Assembly: GCA_963638365.1 (NCBI GenBank)
Contig: CAVHRK010000108.1
Span: forward strand, 1-16,283
From: Suilimivivens sp963638365
GTDB taxonomy: Bacteria > Bacillota > Clostridia > Lachnospirales > Lachnospiraceae
Reading direction: 5' to 3'
Length of the DNA stretch: 16,283 bases
The stretch's first letter is position 1, and every line of letters begins with the position of its first letter. The position numbers and the translations under genes are program-made. Positions 1-7,043 of the stretch are shown in pieces. The notes below the pieces were generated by a model. The model worked only from the letters and a program-made list of their open reading frames with translations, ran no database searches and was not told the DNA's origin.

Positions 1-55
1 ATCCCGGTGCTTTCTTTATGTCTATTGAATTTTCCTACAAAAACTTTACCCTACG

Positions 56-535
56 CTATAGCTGCTTTTCCATATAAACACAGATGAATCTCGGATCCCG
101 GATTCCTCTTACCGGATCCGATGGCTTTTTTAATTCCAACGTATCGGGATTCATGTCTTCTCTGGTGATATAACCGAGCTTGTGATAGAATCCTTCTGCC
201 TCTTCCCGGCTGGTAATCACGATATGGAAATATCCCAGTTCCCGGATCCAGTCTTCGGCTGCAAGGATTCCTGCTGCCCCAGCACCGAGTCCTCTTGCTG
301 TGGAGATTGTCGCTACACGCTCGATCTTCGCAAGATTTCGTTCCGGAAGCAGATGAATCCGATTCGTGCTCAACGGCTTCCCATGATCATCCGTTACCAA
401 AATATATTTTCCATCCGGCGTATCGTCGGCAAATTCTCCCTCCAGGCTTAAATTAAAGCCTAACACCATAGCCTCTGTCCGGACATAGTAAACACCTGCC
501 CGCTGCCATTCTTCCTTTACTCTGATCGTTTTCAT
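56..535 (-). CDS. GNAT family N-acetyltransferase, last gene of sulfur operon
   Basis: A 159-residue single-domain GNAT protein that should transfer an acetyl group from acetyl-CoA to an amine. The acetyl-CoA-binding motif A lies at about residues 72-92, with the R81-G-L-G-A-G86 loop (the Q/RxxGxG/A type). The conserved C-terminal GFYHKLGY stretch is at 115-122. Its ATG abuts the stop of the permease gene, and its GGGAGGG ribosome site lies inside the permease 3' end, so the two are probably translationally coupled. The context suggests acetylation of a sulfur compound: some Bacillus sulfur operons carry acetyltransferases (SnaA/YtmI type) that N-acetylate S-modified cysteines. That substrate is an inference; the sequence shows only the fold. 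No clear terminator is visible in the 55 bases downstream. Confidence 0.9.
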   Translation of the reverse strand: MKTIRVKEEWQRAGVYYVRTEAMVLGFNLSLEGEFADDTPDGKYILVTDDHGKPLSTNRIHLLPERNLAKIERVATISTARGLGAGAAGILAAEDWIRELGYFHIVITSREEAEGFYHKLGYITREDMNPDTLELKKPSDPVRGIRDPRFICVYMEKQL

Positions 536-1471
536 CTAACCCTCCCACCGGATCACGGTTGCTTCCACTTTATTGACTGCCAGATCGATTAATGTCGTGA
601 TAACACCAACTGTCACAATGCCGGCCAGTACGCACCGGTAATCTGCAAAGCTCTTGTATTTCTCAATAAAATATCCGATACCAAGGTTAATTCCAAGCAT
701 TTCTGCACCGGATAAGCACATGAAAGCGCCTCTCAGGCTCTTCGAAATACTCTTGATAATTCCCGGAAGGCAATACGGAAAAATCACCTTAACCAGCATT
801 CCTGCCGTTCCAACGCCCATCGTTCTGGCTGCTTCAATAACGGCCTTGTCAATCTGTGCCACTCTTGCCACCATTCCCTGAAAGGTCGGCCAGAATACGG
901 CAAAGAAGATTACGGCAATCGCAGCCTGACGGAAGGTGGAAAAAATCATAATCAGATACGCTGAAAACATCAACGGTGGAATCAGTGTAATCACATTGGA
1001 TAAGGGAAGCAGCACCTCTCTTACCCTCGGAATCCAGCCTGCAAGAAGTCCTAAAATTGTGCCGGATACGACGGCCAGAAGGAATCCCCAGAACAGAAGC
1101 TGCAGGGAACCAAGTACGTCCGCACCGATTTCCGCGGGCTTTTCCACGAATACATGGAACAAACCTTCCGGCGAAGGAATCAGCAGATCATTATGGATGA
1201 ATCCCAGCTTATAAGAAAGCTCCCAAAGGATAAAAAAAGCAAATAACACAACCGCAATATCCGATGCGCTCTTCTTTGCAGTCAGATGAACGCGGATCAC
1301 ATAAATGAGATACGCCGTAGTTAACACGGTAATGTATGCTGCACTGTCATAATACGCTTTATGTGCGGTGAAATAAGGAAAAAACAGGGTGAGCAGTACA
1401 TTCACAATATAAAGCAGCGTTGCAACTGCAAATTCCAGATAATAGCTCTTTGGCAGTAATAATTTTTTCAT
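536..1471 (-). CDS. ABC transporter permease, SsuC/TauC-like (BPD_transp_1)
   Basis: A 311-residue inner-membrane permease of the sulfonate/nitrate/taurine import family. The EAA loop that docks on the ATPase is clear at about 213-237 (EAARTMGVG, then FPYCLPGI). Hydrophobic segments lie at about 12-32, 45-61, 72-88, 120-145, 158-180, 183-200, 240-262 and 282-300. The first two make an N-terminal extension not present in the shorter (about 260-residue) SsuC proteins. The start ATG overlaps the ATPase stop by 4 nt (ATGA), so the two are translationally coupled. With the ATPase next to it and the lipoprotein at the operon head it forms one importer. The substrate cannot be read from the permease; the cysteine synthase neighbours suggest an organosulfur compound. 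Confidence 0.93.
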   Translation of the reverse strand: MKKLLLPKSYYLEFAVATLLYIVNVLLTLFFPYFTAHKAYYDSAAYITVLTTAYLIYVIRVHLTAKKSASDIAVVLFAFFILWELSYKLGFIHNDLLIPSPEGLFHVFVEKPAEIGADVLGSLQLLFWGFLLAVVSGTILGLLAGWIPRVREVLLPLSNVITLIPPLMFSAYLIMIFSTFRQAAIAVIFFAVFWPTFQGMVARVAQIDKAVIEAARTMGVGTAGMLVKVIFPYCLPGIIKSISKSLRGAFMCLSGAEMLGINLGIGYFIEKYKSFADYRCVLAGIVTVGVITTLIDLAVNKVEATVIRWEG

Positions 1472-2289
1472 AATGCTACCCCCGCATCAATATTGTCCTG
1501 TACCTGTTCGTAAAAGCTGGCGATCAGCTTCCGGTGAAGCTTTTCATAGCCCTGTGTTCCAATCAGGTCATCGCGTTTTCTCGGATGAGGAAGCTCTACC
1601 TGAAGAATGCTCCGGATTTTTCCCGGTTCCATTACCACAATCCGGTCTGCAAGCAGAATGGCCTCATCAATATCATGTGTGACAAAAACTACAGTTTTCT
1701 TATGTGTCGTGCAAAGAGAGGATACCAGTTCCTGTAATTCCAAACGAAGCTTCGGGTCAATCGCTCCAAAGGGCTCATCCAAAAGCAGCACATCCGATTC
1801 AAGCGCCAGTGCGCGTGCAACCGCAACTCTCTGTTTCATTCCACCGCTTAACTGGTTCGGATATTTATCTCTGGCTGCTGCAAGTCCTACACTGCGGAGA
1901 TATTCTTCGGCTTTCTCTTCCCGTTCCTTCTTCGAATACTTCTTTCCGCTCTGCTTAATGCCAAACAGGATATTTCCCTTTGCGGTCAGCCAAGGAAAGA
2001 GTGAGTACTGCTGAAAAACAACCGCACGATCCGGTCCCGGTCCTGCAATCGGCTTTCCATCCAACAGAATTTTGCCGGACTTTGCCTTATTCAAACCGTT
2101 CAGGAGTCCTAAAAGAGTGGACTTGCCACATCCCGAGGAACCTAAGATACAGATGAATTCGCCCTCTTTAATCGAAAGATTGATATGATCGAGAGCTGCA
2201 AAGGAGCTCTTCTTATCCACATAATCGAAGCAGACATCTTTCACCTCTATTTTGTTCTGAGTATGTACGGTTTCTTCCTGTATGCTCAT
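1468..2289 (-). CDS. ABC transporter ATP-binding protein, SsuB/TauB-like
   Basis: A 273-residue nucleotide-binding subunit that powers the importer from the cytoplasmic side. All motifs are intact: Walker A GSSGCGKST at 50-58, Q-loop QQYSLFPW at 93-100, signature LSGGMKQR at 147-154, Walker B LLLDEP at 168-173 and H-loop VTHD at 203-206. The QQYSLFPWLT stretch and the DPKLRLELQ segment are typical of the nitrate/sulfonate/taurine importer group. An AAAGGAG ribosome site lies 8 nt before the ATG. The gene follows cysK after 41 nt and overlaps the permease by 4 nt. Family assignment is firm; sulfonate as the substrate is inferred from context only. Confidence 0.95.
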   Translation of the reverse strand: MSIQEETVHTQNKIEVKDVCFDYVDKKSSFAALDHINLSIKEGEFICILGSSGCGKSTLLGLLNGLNKAKSGKILLDGKPIAGPGPDRAVVFQQYSLFPWLTAKGNILFGIKQSGKKYSKKEREEKAEEYLRSVGLAAARDKYPNQLSGGMKQRVAVARALALESDVLLLDEPFGAIDPKLRLELQELVSSLCTTHKKTVVFVTHDIDEAILLADRIVVMEPGKIRSILQVELPHPRKRDDLIGTQGYEKLHRKLIASFYEQVQDNIDAGVAL

Positions 2290-2330
2290 TCCCTGAACTC
2301 CTTTATCCTGCTCATTTTGTCTGTTTCTAA

Positions 2331-3260
2331 TTACAAATCATACACCTGTTCGGATAAGTATTTCTCTCCACTGTCCGGTATGATAATCACAATCCGTTTT
2401 CCTCTGTTTTCCGGACGTTTCGCTAAAACTTCTGCTGCATAAAGCGCTGCACCGGATGAAATTCCTGCCAGAATCGCATCTTCTCTTGCAAGAAGTCGGG
2501 CGGCATCATAAGCCTGCTGTGTAGTAACCGGAATGACTTCATCATAAATGTCAATATCCAGTGTCCGCGGCACAAATCCGGCTCCGATTCCCTGTAACTT
2601 ATGCGATCCGGCTCTTCCTTCGGATAACACCGGTGAATCCTTCGGCTCGACGGCAACCACCTGAATATCGGGGTTCCGTTCCTTCAGATAACGTCCTGCA
2701 CCGGAAAGTGTTCCACCGGTTCCGACACCGGCGACCAGGATATCCACATCCCCGTCGGTATCCTTCCAGATTTCCGGTCCGGTTGTTTTATAGTGTGCAA
2801 GAGGATTGGCATCATTGGTAAACTGTCCCGGAATAAAGCTATGTGGAATTTCCTCTGCAAGCTCGTTTGCCTTTGCAATGGCACCTTTCATTCCCAGCTT
2901 TCCATCGGTCAGAACAAGCTCTGCTCCGTAAGCCTTCAGAATGTTTCTCCGCTCTATGCTCATGGTATCCGGCATAACAATGATTGTCCGGATTCCTTTT
3001 TCTGCGGCCACTGCGGCAAGTCCGATACCGGTATTGCCACTTGTCGGTTCAATGATGACGGAATCTCTTTTCAGAAGTCCTTTTTCCTGTGCATCCAGCA
3101 GCATGTAAAGCGCCACCCGGTCCTTCACACTGCCCGCCGGATTAAAATATTCAAGCTTTGCCAAAAGCTCTGCGTCCAGTTTCTTTTCTTTCTGATATCC
3201 ATTCAGCCGCACAAGCGGAGTATTTCCGATTAAATCGGAAGCCTTTTCAAATACCTTCAT
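2331..3260 (-). CDS. cysK: Cysteine synthase A (O-acetylserine sulfhydrylase)
   Basis: A 309-residue PLP enzyme that joins sulfide and O-acetylserine to make cysteine in the cytoplasm. Canonical features are all present: Schiff-base Lys46 in NPAGSVKDR, substrate loop TSGNTG at 73-78, the QFTNDANPLAH segment with TTGPEIW at 159-165, phosphate loop GTGGT at 180-184, KLQGIGAGF at 221-229, and Ser297 in PDSGEKYLS, which contacts the PLP ring nitrogen. I chose the ATG at 3260: it gives the normal family length and has an AGAGGA ribosome site. A longer in-frame reading from 3383 would overlap the upstream reductase gene and add 41 non-conserved residues. It sits 26 nt after the reductase gene in the sulfur operon. 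Confidence 0.95.
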   Translation of the reverse strand: MKVFEKASDLIGNTPLVRLNGYQKEKKLDAELLAKLEYFNPAGSVKDRVALYMLLDAQEKGLLKRDSVIIEPTSGNTGIGLAAVAAEKGIRTIIVMPDTMSIERRNILKAYGAELVLTDGKLGMKGAIAKANELAEEIPHSFIPGQFTNDANPLAHYKTTGPEIWKDTDGDVDILVAGVGTGGTLSGAGRYLKERNPDIQVVAVEPKDSPVLSEGRAGSHKLQGIGAGFVPRTLDIDIYDEVIPVTTQQAYDAARLLAREDAILAGISSGAALYAAEVLAKRPENRGKRIVIIIPDSGEKYLSEQVYDL

Positions 3261-3286
3261 AGCCTGTTCCTCTTTTTCCGTTTTTA

Positions 3287-4498
3287 CTAATCTCTCAGTT
3301 TTGACTCGATCGGATTGATGGAAGCATCCGTGGAAAGAGTACGCTCCATTGGATTCCGGTCTGCCCAGTTCCTGGAATTCCATTTTGTTGTGGAAATCAC
3401 GGACTGATAATCTTCTACGCTCTCACCTTCCGGATGTTTCTTAAATACGTTCTCCGGATCCCTGGATAATGCTTTTCTTGATCCATCTGCTGCCCACAGC
3501 TTCTCATAAGGAACCTGGGAAGCAATACGCTTCGGATAGCTTGCGAAAATTCCCTTTGTGTCATTCTTCGGAAATTCAAAGAAGGTATACTTCTTAAATA
3601 CCGGAAGACGGAACAGATCCTCCACATATCCCCAAAGATTCTTATATTCCGTGATTCTCTTTTTCATCGGTCCAATGTTATGATAATAGCTTGTTTCCCA
3701 ACGGACGAGTGTCACATAAAGACGGATATCTGAATCGGTAATATAATCTCCAAACAGGAAACGGTTCTCTGCGAGTCTCTGATCCAGCTCTTCCACGGAA
3801 TCAAAGAAATCCTGATAGGCCTCATCATAGGCTTCCCATGACTGGCAGAAAGCCATCCGGTAGTGTCCGTTGTTTACGGTCGGGAAAAGCCAGTCATTAA
3901 ATTCATCAATCTCCTTACGGTACTTCACCGGATAAAGGTCCGGCGCATCGACCGGCTGGAATTCACGGAACTGCACCTCAATATAATTGGTCAGTCTGTG
4001 ATAATCATTATTTACTGCCTTCTTTTCCTTCACATCCACAAACGTAGGGGTGGTTGCTCTTCCTGTAAACTCCGGATTGGCATTCTTATAAAACTCACTT
4101 AAGAAGTGTACTCCGCAGATCGGATCCTTGAAATCCTTCTGATCTGCAAATCCATGTCCGTAAATATTGGCCGGACCGGAATGGGAGGTTGCCACATCAC
4201 CGATCACATCGGTAAGTCCCAGAATATCACGTACAATCACGGGACGGTTTGACCAGTGGCATCCATGTGCCCAGTAGATCGCATAACGATTGGCTTCTGC
4301 CTTGAGGTCATTCTCTCCTTCTCCAAACGGCTGGATAAATGCATTCGGCTGGCGGATAAAAGCGCCCCGGTCATCGATCTCTGATTTCGTTTCCTTGGGT
4401 CTTGGTGCTACACCTGCCTCCTTTGCAAACTGTTCTGCAAGTTCATCGGTGTATACTGCCTGTTTTTCTGTTCTGAATAATCCACATGCATTTGCCAT
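3287..4498 (-). CDS. Glutathionyl-hydroquinone reductase-like GST (PcpF/YqjG/ECM4 family)
   Basis: A 403-residue Xi-class glutathione-transferase-like protein. In characterised members a catalytic Cys reduces glutathionyl-hydroquinones and related thioethers. The N-terminal thioredoxin-like domain carries the nucleophile Cys80 in YWAHGCHWSNRP. The usual CPWA motif is changed to CHWS. The C-terminal helical domain contains the family signature FGDYITDSDIRLYVTLVRW at about 250-268. The ribosome site GAGGAGG is embedded in the last codons of the upstream cysteine synthase paralogue, only 2 nt separating stop and start, so coupling is tight. Its place between two cysteine synthases suggests reductive release of a thiol from a conjugate. 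Whether the host makes glutathione is not visible here; most Clostridia do not, so another thiol may be the partner (inference). Confidence 0.9.
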   Translation of the reverse strand: MANACGLFRTEKQAVYTDELAEQFAKEAGVAPRPKETKSEIDDRGAFIRQPNAFIQPFGEGENDLKAEANRYAIYWAHGCHWSNRPVIVRDILGLTDVIGDVATSHSGPANIYGHGFADQKDFKDPICGVHFLSEFYKNANPEFTGRATTPTFVDVKEKKAVNNDYHRLTNYIEVQFREFQPVDAPDLYPVKYRKEIDEFNDWLFPTVNNGHYRMAFCQSWEAYDEAYQDFFDSVEELDQRLAENRFLFGDYITDSDIRLYVTLVRWETSYYHNIGPMKKRITEYKNLWGYVEDLFRLPVFKKYTFFEFPKNDTKGIFASYPKRIASQVPYEKLWAADGSRKALSRDPENVFKKHPEGESVEDYQSVISTTKWNSRNWADRNPMERTLSTDASINPIESKLRD

Positions 4499-4500
4499 GA

Positions 4501-5436
4501 TTATGCCTCCTCATCATATAAGTCACTTGAAAGATATTTGTTTCCATTATCCGGAAAAAGCACCACGATGTTCTTTCCCTTGTTTTCCGGTCGTTTGGCA
4601 AGCTCTACTGCCGCCCAGAGCGCTGCGCCCGAAGAAATTCCGATCAGCAGGCCTTCCTTTTTCGGGCAAAGCCTTGTGTATCGGTATGCATCCTCATCGG
4701 AGCAAAGCAGGATCTCTTTGTAAAGACTAAGATCGGTAATCGGACAGATCGCTCCACCACCGATTCCCTGAATCTTATGCGGCCCCGGCTGTCCTCCGTT
4801 TAAAACAGGACATCCCTTAGGTTCCACTCCGTAAATTTCAATTTCCGGATTCTGGCTTTTTAAGAATCTTCCGATTCCACCGCTTGTACCGCTGGTTCCA
4901 ACCGTTGCTACGAACAGATCCACCCTGCCGTCCAGATCCTTCCAGATTTCCGGTCCGGTATGTAAAATATGAGTTTCCGGATGGTGTGGGTTTTCGCCCT
5001 GTGCGGGACGAAAAGCACCTTCCTCTTCTTCCATTTCCTTTGCTCTTCCTCCGGCCCGCCCAAAGCCCTCGTCCTTTGGTGTAAGCTCCACCTCTGCTCC
5101 ATAGGCCTTCAGGATCTTGATCTTTTCTGCACTCGTTCCTTCCTGCATGCAGATTGTGGCATGGTAGTTCTTGACAGCGGATACAAGTGCGATTCCGATT
5201 CCCGTATTTCCGCTTGTTCCTTCGACAATCTTTCCACCGGGCTTTAACTTTCCTTCTTTTTCTGCCGCCTCAATCATATTGAGTGCTGCCCGGTCTTTTA
5301 CGCTTCCGCCCGGATTAAATCCTTCTACCTTCGCATAAATATTAGCTTCCAGTCCCTCTTCAGCTTCAATTTTATGAAGATGAAGAATGGGTGTATTGCC
5401 GATAAGCTGTATCACATTGTCATATATCTTTCCCAT
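4501..5436 (-). CDS. cysK: Divergent cysteine synthase paralogue (PLP beta-substitution enzyme)
   Basis: A 311-residue fold-type II PLP enzyme aligned end to end with the operon's other cysteine synthase. Retained: Schiff-base Lys47 in NPGGSVKDR, TSGNTG at 74-79, TGPEIW at 160-165, KIQGIG at 221-226 and GISSGAA at 266-272. Changed: the phosphate loop GTGGT becomes GTSGT (180-184), the QFxNxANPxxH segment becomes QGENPHHPETH (146-156), EPTSG becomes EGTSG, and the Ser that contacts the PLP nitrogen becomes Asn297 (PDNGNKYLS). These changes suggest another substrate or sulfur donor, for example another activated amino acid, or the reverse thiol-releasing direction. That is inference. It follows the binding-protein gene by 16 nt and precedes the reductase by 2 nt. 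It could still act as an ordinary cysteine synthase. Confidence 0.88.
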   Translation of the reverse strand: MGKIYDNVIQLIGNTPILHLHKIEAEEGLEANIYAKVEGFNPGGSVKDRAALNMIEAAEKEGKLKPGGKIVEGTSGNTGIGIALVSAVKNYHATICMQEGTSAEKIKILKAYGAEVELTPKDEGFGRAGGRAKEMEEEEGAFRPAQGENPHHPETHILHTGPEIWKDLDGRVDLFVATVGTSGTSGGIGRFLKSQNPEIEIYGVEPKGCPVLNGGQPGPHKIQGIGGGAICPITDLSLYKEILLCSDEDAYRYTRLCPKKEGLLIGISSGAALWAAVELAKRPENKGKNIVVLFPDNGNKYLSSDLYDEEA

Positions 5437-5452
5437 ACCACTGATCCCCTGA

Positions 5453-6712
5453 CTACTGATTATCTGTATTGTACTGCTCTAAAAGTGATGCATAGAATGC
5501 ATTATCCGGATTTGCCTCCGCAAGCTCCGTAATCGCCTGTCCATATGCAGAAGCATCTACATTCTGCTTAATATCATAAGTTGCAAAATCAATACCTGCG
5601 CTCTGTAAAAGTCCGGAGTTGTTTGCTGCCTCAACATACTTCACAATTCCTGCTGTATTCGGATCCGTTGCATATTTGGTAACACCACCGTAAAGATAAG
5701 TATCTACATAATCGGTTTCTTTTCCTGACCAGGAAGCTACGATATTCACGACATCCTGTCTCACACTATCGTCCGTTTCACCCTGCTTATAATACTCAAA
5801 AGCGCGGATTCTTGCTTTTTCATAAGCAACAAAGGCATCCTTCTTCTCAGCAAGTCTTGCCTTTGAAGTTACTTCACGGCAGCATACATAATTTTCCTGA
5901 AGGTCTCCTGCTTTCGCTACAACCTCAAGATCATAAGCATCTGCATAAAGGAGTGCATATTCAAGAGGTAAGAAAGCAAGATTTACTTCATCCTTCTGAA
6001 CCGCCTGAGCAACGGCTGTCTGGTCCGCATAGTAGGCAATATTTCCGGTTGATTCATCCTCAATTGCGGCGATCTCATCTTCTGTCACACCGTTATCCAG
6101 GAGATATTGTCTGGTGATCACCCAGGCTGCTTCGTTTCTCTGTAAGCCAAGCTTTGCACTCTTTACGGCATCGAAGTTTAATACCGTTTCTGCATCCTTG
6201 TATTGATCTGCATTTTCCTTTTTCGCAATAATTGCGCCGCCTTCTACAGCCGTTCCACCGATTACGGTAAGATCATATCCGGATCCGATTGCCTGAAGAT
6301 CTGCCACAAAGCCTGTGGTCAGAAGATCCAGATTACCGTCTGCGGAATTAATGGCGGTAAGTGCATCCATTCCTCCAAGGTTTACTTCTTCAACGGTTAC
6401 ACCCTCTTCTTTAAAATAACCAAGCTGCTGTGCCAGGATATCAATGGCGATCCGGATGTTTCCGGTCGGAAACGATACATAAAGTGTTCCGTAATCTTTT
6501 GCCTCAGTTGTCTCCTCTGCCGCATCCTGCGTGTCTGCATCCGCAGTCTCTGCTTCTGTTGCGGTATCTGTTTCATTATCTGTTGCAGCTTCTGCTGTTG
6601 TGTCTGCTTCCTGTGTTGTATCTCCTGCGATGGTTCCTGTCTGTCCACATCCGGCAAGGGTTCCCACCGCGATTGCTGCTGTAAGTATTACACTCCATAA
6701 TTTCTTTCTCAT
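5453..6712 (-). CDS. ABC transporter substrate-binding lipoprotein, SsuA/TauA/NMT1-like
   Basis: A 419-residue extracellular solute-binding lipoprotein, first structural gene of the sulfur operon. A basic n-region (MRKK) and hydrophobic core lead to a lipobox TLAGC, so Cys22 is the predicted lipidated residue. Residues about 30-72 form an acidic, low-complexity Thr/Ala/Asp/Glu linker that would hold the domain away from the membrane. The folded part starts near 73 (YGTLYVSFPTGNIRIAID) and continues with LGYFKEEGVTVEEVNLGG, typical of the NMT1/SsuA aliphatic sulfonate, taurine and nitrate binding group. The ribosome site TGAGGAG lies 6 nt before the ATG. Placing the binding protein at the 5' end, far from ATPase and permease, fits higher expression. 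The ligand is not determined by the sequence. Confidence 0.93.
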   Translation of the reverse strand: MRKKLWSVILTAAIAVGTLAGCGQTGTIAGDTTQEADTTAEAATDNETDTATEAETADADTQDAAEETTEAKDYGTLYVSFPTGNIRIAIDILAQQLGYFKEEGVTVEEVNLGGMDALTAINSADGNLDLLTTGFVADLQAIGSGYDLTVIGGTAVEGGAIIAKKENADQYKDAETVLNFDAVKSAKLGLQRNEAAWVITRQYLLDNGVTEDEIAAIEDESTGNIAYYADQTAVAQAVQKDEVNLAFLPLEYALLYADAYDLEVVAKAGDLQENYVCCREVTSKARLAEKKDAFVAYEKARIRAFEYYKQGETDDSVRQDVVNIVASWSGKETDYVDTYLYGGVTKYATDPNTAGIVKYVEAANNSGLLQSAGIDFATYDIKQNVDASAYGQAITELAEANPDNAFYASLLEQYNTDNQ

Positions 6713-6787
6713 ATTTGTCTCCTCATTTTTCTTCTACTCGGTCTAAATCTGGTGAAATAAAATACACCCAGTAAGTAATTAATTTAC

Positions 6788-6881
6788 TCCCGGGCGTCTG
6801 ACACATGATCATATAGGATAACCATTACCTTTAAGATGCACAACAAATGAGTCTACATCGATGCCAGGTTACCGCCCGGGA
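6788..6881 (-). promoter_or_regulatory. Leader RNA long-range stem linking uORF to transporter 5' region
   Basis: In the minus-strand RNA, TCCCGGGCG (6881-6873, inside leader codons 18-22) is perfectly complementary to CGCCCGGGA (6796-6788), a GC-rich 9-bp helix. Directly inside it GTAACC (6873-6868 region) can pair with GGTTAT (6823-6818) with one G-U pair. The same GGTTAT can instead fold back on GGTAA just upstream, so two exclusive states exist. A ribosome in the leader ORF would disrupt the long stem. No U-tract follows the 3' arm, so this does not look like a simple intrinsic terminator. Control could act on Rho, RNA stability or translation. The pairing is seen; its regulatory role is inferred. 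Confidence 0.5.
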
Positions 6882-6938
6882 AAAGGACATTCGACACATA
6901 CAGTTCATACAGTTCTGACCAGTCATCATGTTTCTCAT
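6831..6938 (-). CDS. Cys/Met-rich leader peptide (35 aa), putative attenuator uORF
   Basis: A 35-codon ORF between the operon promoter and the binding-protein gene. It starts with ATG at 6938, 8 nt after an AAAGGAG ribosome site, and ends with TAA at 6831. The peptide opens MRNMMTGQN and continues C10-M-N-C13-M-C15-R-M-S; the last part has C28 and the pair C32-C33, ending in ASP-free CCAS. Six of 35 residues are Cys and six are Met, far above background. Cys codons are all TGT. The start lies about 50 nt after the predicted transcription start. Codons 18-24 pair with RNA just upstream of the transporter gene. This is the layout of a ribosome-mediated attenuation leader that senses charged tRNA-Cys. 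Cys-rich leader peptides before sulfur genes are known in Actinobacteria; the assignment here is inference, without homology evidence. Confidence 0.72.
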   Translation of the reverse strand: MRNMMTGQNCMNCMCRMSFSRAVTWHRCRLICCAS

Positions 6939-6994
6939 CTGCGTTGCTCCTTTCGTTCTGTTACTGTTCACTCATACCTCGTTTTGTTGTACCT

Positions 6995-7023
6995 ATCATA
7001 CTACAGAATTGGTAGGTTGAAAA
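6995..7023 (-). promoter_or_regulatory. Sigma-A-type promoter of the sulfur operon
   Basis: On the minus strand a -35 element TTTTCA (7023-7018) is followed after exactly 17 nt by a -10 element TATGAT (7000-6995). These match the consensus at 4 of 6 and 5 of 6 positions. Transcription would start near 6988, about 50 nt before the Cys-rich leader ORF and about 275 nt before the binding-protein gene. The upstream LysR-type dyad sits at the usual activator distance, which supports the choice. Confidence 0.6.
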
Positions 7024-7043
7024 TTTCATAGATTTAATTGCAC

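Noticed and set aside
3261..3383. Longer start for cysK giving 350 residues
   Set aside because: The extension overlaps the end of the upstream reductase gene, is not conserved in the family, and the ATG at 3260 has a proper ribosome site.
6203..6700. 165-codon Cys-rich plus-strand ORF
   Set aside because: Antisense shadow of the lipoprotein gene; the Cys richness comes from reading the repetitive Thr/Ala/Asp/Glu linker on the other strand.
6713..6990. SAM riboswitch or cysteine T-box before the operon
   Set aside because: No T-box TGGN/antiterminator arrangement and no SAM-I type four-way helix pattern could be recognised; no intrinsic terminator follows.
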